Assembly: GCA_031290205.1 (NCBI GenBank)
Contig: JAITNZ010000002.1
Span: 1 to 5,541, forward strand
DNA: 5,541 nucleotides
Direction: 5' to 3'
Source: Spirochaetaceae bacterium
Lineage (GTDB): Bacteria > Spirochaetota > Spirochaetia > Treponematales > Breznakiellaceae
Of the stretch, positions 4,718 through 5,541 are shown piece by piece. Numbering within the stretch: the first letter of the stretch is position 1; the number at the start of each line of letters is the position of its first letter. Below the pieces are notes generated by a model, which saw nothing but the letters and a program-made list of their open reading frames with translations, did not search any database and was not told the DNA's origin. The position numbers were made by a program, and so were the translations under genes.

Positions 4718-5541
4718 ATGGAACAAACATTGGAAACGAACGCCGATCATGGGAGAAAATTGTTGAACGGCGTTACGGACATCATCAAGGGTTACGAAGC
4801 GCAGTGGCAAAAAACCGGGGAGAAGTACAACCTCTTCAAGGTCGCTGGTATTGCGCACAAAGAGGTCATCATGTGCCGTGTGTTGGCTGACGTGATGAAT
4901 CCGCAGGGGAAGCACTGTCAAGGCAGCCGTTACCTCAAGTCTTTTTGGGAGACCATAGCCCCCAAGCTGCCGAGCGGACTGGCGCTTGACATCGAACACA
5001 CGGCGGTAACGACAGAGTATGTCATCGACGAAAACCGCCGCATCGACATTACCCTTGAAGACGGCAAAACTTTCGTGCCTATCGAGGTCAAAATCTGGGC
5101 GGGCGACCAGCCGAAACAGGTTGCCGACTACTTCGCCTTTGCCCGGACGAAAAACAATGCGGCGCGTATCCCCGTGCTCTACCTTACCGTTGACGGGCAC
5201 GAGCCGTCAGACTTTTCTAAAGGCGACCTCGGCAAGGGTGACTATGTGCGTCTCTCGTTCAAGGACGACATTCTCGTCTGGCTTGAGGCGTGTGCGGAAG
5301 ATGAAGCAACGAAAAAAACGGTTCCCGTACGGGAAAACCTAAAACAACTAATCGCAGCGATAAAATCGCTCTGCGGAAAATCGGAGGATGCAGAAATGGA
5401 AGATGCAATTTTCAAACAGATTACAAAAGATGATGACTCGGCACGGGCGGCGCTGGCGATAAGCAACGCCGTGGATTTTGACGGCAAGGCGTGGGAGGCG
5501 TTCAAAGGACCCATAACCGAGCAGGTAGCAAAGGCATGGGC
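4718..5541 (+). CDS. PD-(D/E)XK-type nuclease family protein (3' end outside window)
   Basis: 274 codons are visible. The pattern fits the PDDEXK_4 nuclease-like family (PF14281 type): an N-terminal helix with H47 and E49, then VLADVMNPQGKHCQG (55-69), corresponding to the family's L..LLNP.G.H.QG block. The catalytic core follows as D110 (RRIDITLED), then E123-V-K125 in PIEVKIWAGDQPKQV, with Q131 just after. This D-x12-ExK spacing is the classic divalent-metal DNA-cleavage centre. LYLT (154-157) marks the next strand. The substrate is unknown; relatives are often in accessory or defence-linked loci, but no partner methylase or helicase is visible. AAAGGAG (4704-4710) lies seven T residues before ATG 4718, deciding the start. 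It is 95 bases behind the LRR gene, with the hairpin element between them. Truncation at the right is the window edge only. Confidence 0.85.
   Translation, partial: MEQTLETNADHGRKLLNGVTDIIKGYEAQWQKTGEKYNLFKVAGIAHKEVIMCRVLADVMNPQGKHCQGSRYLKSFWETIAPKLPSGLALDIEHTAVTTEYVIDENRRIDITLEDGKTFVPIEVKIWAGDQPKQVADYFAFARTKNNAARIPVLYLTVDGHEPSDFSKGDLGKGDYVRLSFKDDILVWLEACAEDEATKKTVPVRENLKQLIAAIKSLCGKSEDAEMEDAIFKQITKDDDSARAALAISNAVDFDGKAWEAFKGPITEQVAKAW

Noticed and set aside
4624..4890. 88-codon plus-strand ORF overlapping the nuclease start
   Set aside because: Its first part translates the 44-bp hairpin element and the rest is the nuclease gene in another frame. The nuclease frame has AAAGGAG and family motifs.

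Overview
The window looks like chromosomal DNA of a spirochaete, most likely a Treponema of the insect-gut type. This is inferred from three things: a secreted leucine-rich protein of the treponemal BspA type, a NadD-YqeK fusion, and intergenic DNA crowded with small GC-rich palindromes. No rRNA, tRNA, CRISPR array or recognisable transposase is visible, and no species can be named from the sequence alone.

Layout. Positions 1-1118 (minus strand) hold a NAD-biosynthesis gene, nadD, fused in one frame to a YqeK-type HD phosphohydrolase and cut by the left window edge. Positions 1119-2504 contain no secure gene. They hold three families of short hairpin repeats, a good sigma70-type promoter facing right, a 20-base poly-C tract, a 21-bp tandem repeat, a weak 94-codon ORF and a decayed gene. 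From 2505 everything reads to the right: a bacterial PH-domain protein (2505-2894) and a 63-aa unknown (2925-3116), both markedly A+T-rich; a GC-rich exported LRR_5 protein with a long charged coiled coil (3240-4622); and a PD-(D/E)XK-type nuclease (4718-5541, cut by the right edge).

The genes do not make up an obvious single pathway. NadD-YqeK is core metabolism. The rest resembles an accessory region assembled from parts of different base composition. What ties it together is at DNA/RNA level: the spacers in front of the rightward genes carry structured elements. A 44-bp double hairpin occurs twice (2289-2332 and 4657-4700). A 16-base hairpin with an AARG loop occurs three times. A third spacer, 3117-3239, has other hairpins and the same GCATTATTC word. 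I see no complete new defence or mobile system. The strongest leads are the poly-C tract as a possible phase-variation switch and the families of covarying hairpins.
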